A stretch of DNA of 64,000 nucleotides, from NCBI RefSeq assembly GCF_016907385.1, contig NZ_JAFBBU010000001.1, positions 1,116,001 through 1,180,000 on the forward strand, written 5' to 3'. Position 1 is the first letter of the stretch; every line of letters starts with the position of its first letter. The position numbers and the translations under genes are program-made. Origin of the DNA: Subtercola frigoramans. GTDB taxonomy: Bacteria > Actinomycetota > Actinomycetes > Actinomycetales > Microbacteriaceae. Shown one piece after another: positions 63,562 to 64,000 of the stretch. The notes below the pieces were generated by a model. It was not told the origin of the DNA. It made no database searches and saw only the letters and a list, made by a program, of their open reading frames with translations.

Positions 63562-64000
63562 ATGAACACACCAGCTGCCGGATCTTCCGGGTCGTCGCCT
63601 GAGGGCTTGGATGACCCTCGGGCTTCTGCGTTGCGGTCGGCGGTGGAGGCGGTGGTGTTGTCTGGTGGGTTTGGGGCTGCCGCGCCGTGTGGGCTTGCCG
63701 GGGAGGAGCTCCTTGCCTGGGCGGTGGCTGGTGAGGCGTTGATGCGATGTGCGGAGGGGATCGTTGTCGAGGCGGCCGGGGAGCTTGCCGAACGATCCAA
63801 ACATGAACACGGTGATGACAGGTTGACGGTGAAGCACGGGTGCGCAGATGTCGTGTCGCTGATCAGTAGCTTGACGGGAGTGTCGAAGAAGACCGCGGCA
63901 GGCCGGGTGCGACTCGGTACGGCGGTTAGGTCCTCGATGTCTGCGGTGGGGTTGCCGAATGAGAGTAGTTTCCCTTCCGTTCAGGAGGCTCTGCGTTCTG
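63562..64000 (+). CDS. 13E12-type HNH protein, truncated by the window end
   Basis: The first 146 residues of a DUF222/13E12-repeat protein: GEELLAWAVAGEALMRCAEG and TVKHGCADVVSLISSLTGVS. The complete family proteins are about 400-500 residues with a C-terminal HNH nuclease, which would lie beyond the window. Third codon positions use more G and T than the neighbours, as is usual for this repeat-type family, and many copies occur per genome in actinobacteria. Confidence 0.8.
   Translation, partial: MNTPAAGSSGSSPEGLDDPRASALRSAVEAVVLSGGFGAAAPCGLAGEELLAWAVAGEALMRCAEGIVVEAAGELAERSKHEHGDDRLTVKHGCADVVSLISSLTGVSKKTAAGRVRLGTAVRSSMSAVGLPNESSFPSVQEALRS

Overview
The window is high-GC DNA from an actinobacterium, most likely of the family Microbacteriaceae. 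The evidence is mycothiol synthase beside glnR, a SenX3/RegX3/PhoU set, an EthR-type regulator, XPB helicase with its partner, DUF3263, DUF3027 and DUF4032 proteins, NlpC/P60 proteins of the Microbacteriaceae type, a 13E12-type HNH gene, and many -10 boxes placed 6-7 nt before a start codon, as expected of leaderless mRNAs. The taxonomic call is inference from gene content.

Region by region: (1) 0-1.6 kb: the end of an EthR-like tetR, a MazE/MazF module, a degraded second copy of the tetR 3' end, and tRNA-Lys. (2) 1.7-4.5 kb: an actinobacterial protein of unknown role, a small membrane protein, and the sigK-rskA sigma/anti-sigma pair. (3) 4.5-13.9 kb, mostly minus strand: pstSCAB, ppk1-mutT1 and glnR-mshD. 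Eleven-base direct repeats of PHO-box type precede pstS and ppk1. (4) 14-19.1 kb: two small membrane proteins, nitrobindin, YgfZ, a FUSC permease, a methyltransferase and phosphoglycerate mutase. (5) 19.3-22.6 kb: phoU divergent from senX3-regX3, with a third PHO-type repeat between them, then a lipoprotein. (6) 22.7-29.3 kb: ispDF, cysS, rlmB, a DUF4032 protein and an MsiK-type ATPase. (7) 29.5-37.4 kb: a membrane thioredoxin, tRNA-Thr followed by three 111-bp tandem repeats, a secreted lipase, a MhuD-like haem monooxygenase, small enzymes (nitroreductase, MsrB, acetyltransferases), DUF3263 and LytR_C proteins. (8) 37.5-50.4 kb: cold-shock genes, groEL under two CIRCE operators, a two-component system, XPB and its partner, DUF3027, serC and ideR. 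(9) 50.4-56.7 kb: four secreted cell-wall proteins that combine two N-terminal types with two C-terminal catalytic types, with an HNH gene between them. Arrays of 9-bp direct repeats resembling MtrA boxes lie upstream of two. (10) 56.8-64 kb: tRNA-Arg, a copper-handling cluster (SHOCT protein, CopB-type ATPase, CsoR, CopZ, His/Met-rich membrane protein, DUF305 lipoprotein), a beta-lactamase-fold protein and a truncated 13E12 HNH gene.

Together, the phosphate genes form a candidate SenX3-RegX3 regulon (uptake, polyphosphate storage, signalling). The copper genes form a CsoR-controlled unit beside a tRNA, which looks acquired. The four cell-wall genes look like a family built by duplication and domain exchange. 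The most unusual signals are the cell-wall family with its 9-bp arrays, a short leader reading frame that ends inside a strong terminator ahead of an HNH gene, the tRNA-anchored 111-bp triplication, the duplicated tetR tail next to mazEF, and a palindromic repeat family that has one copy inside mshD.
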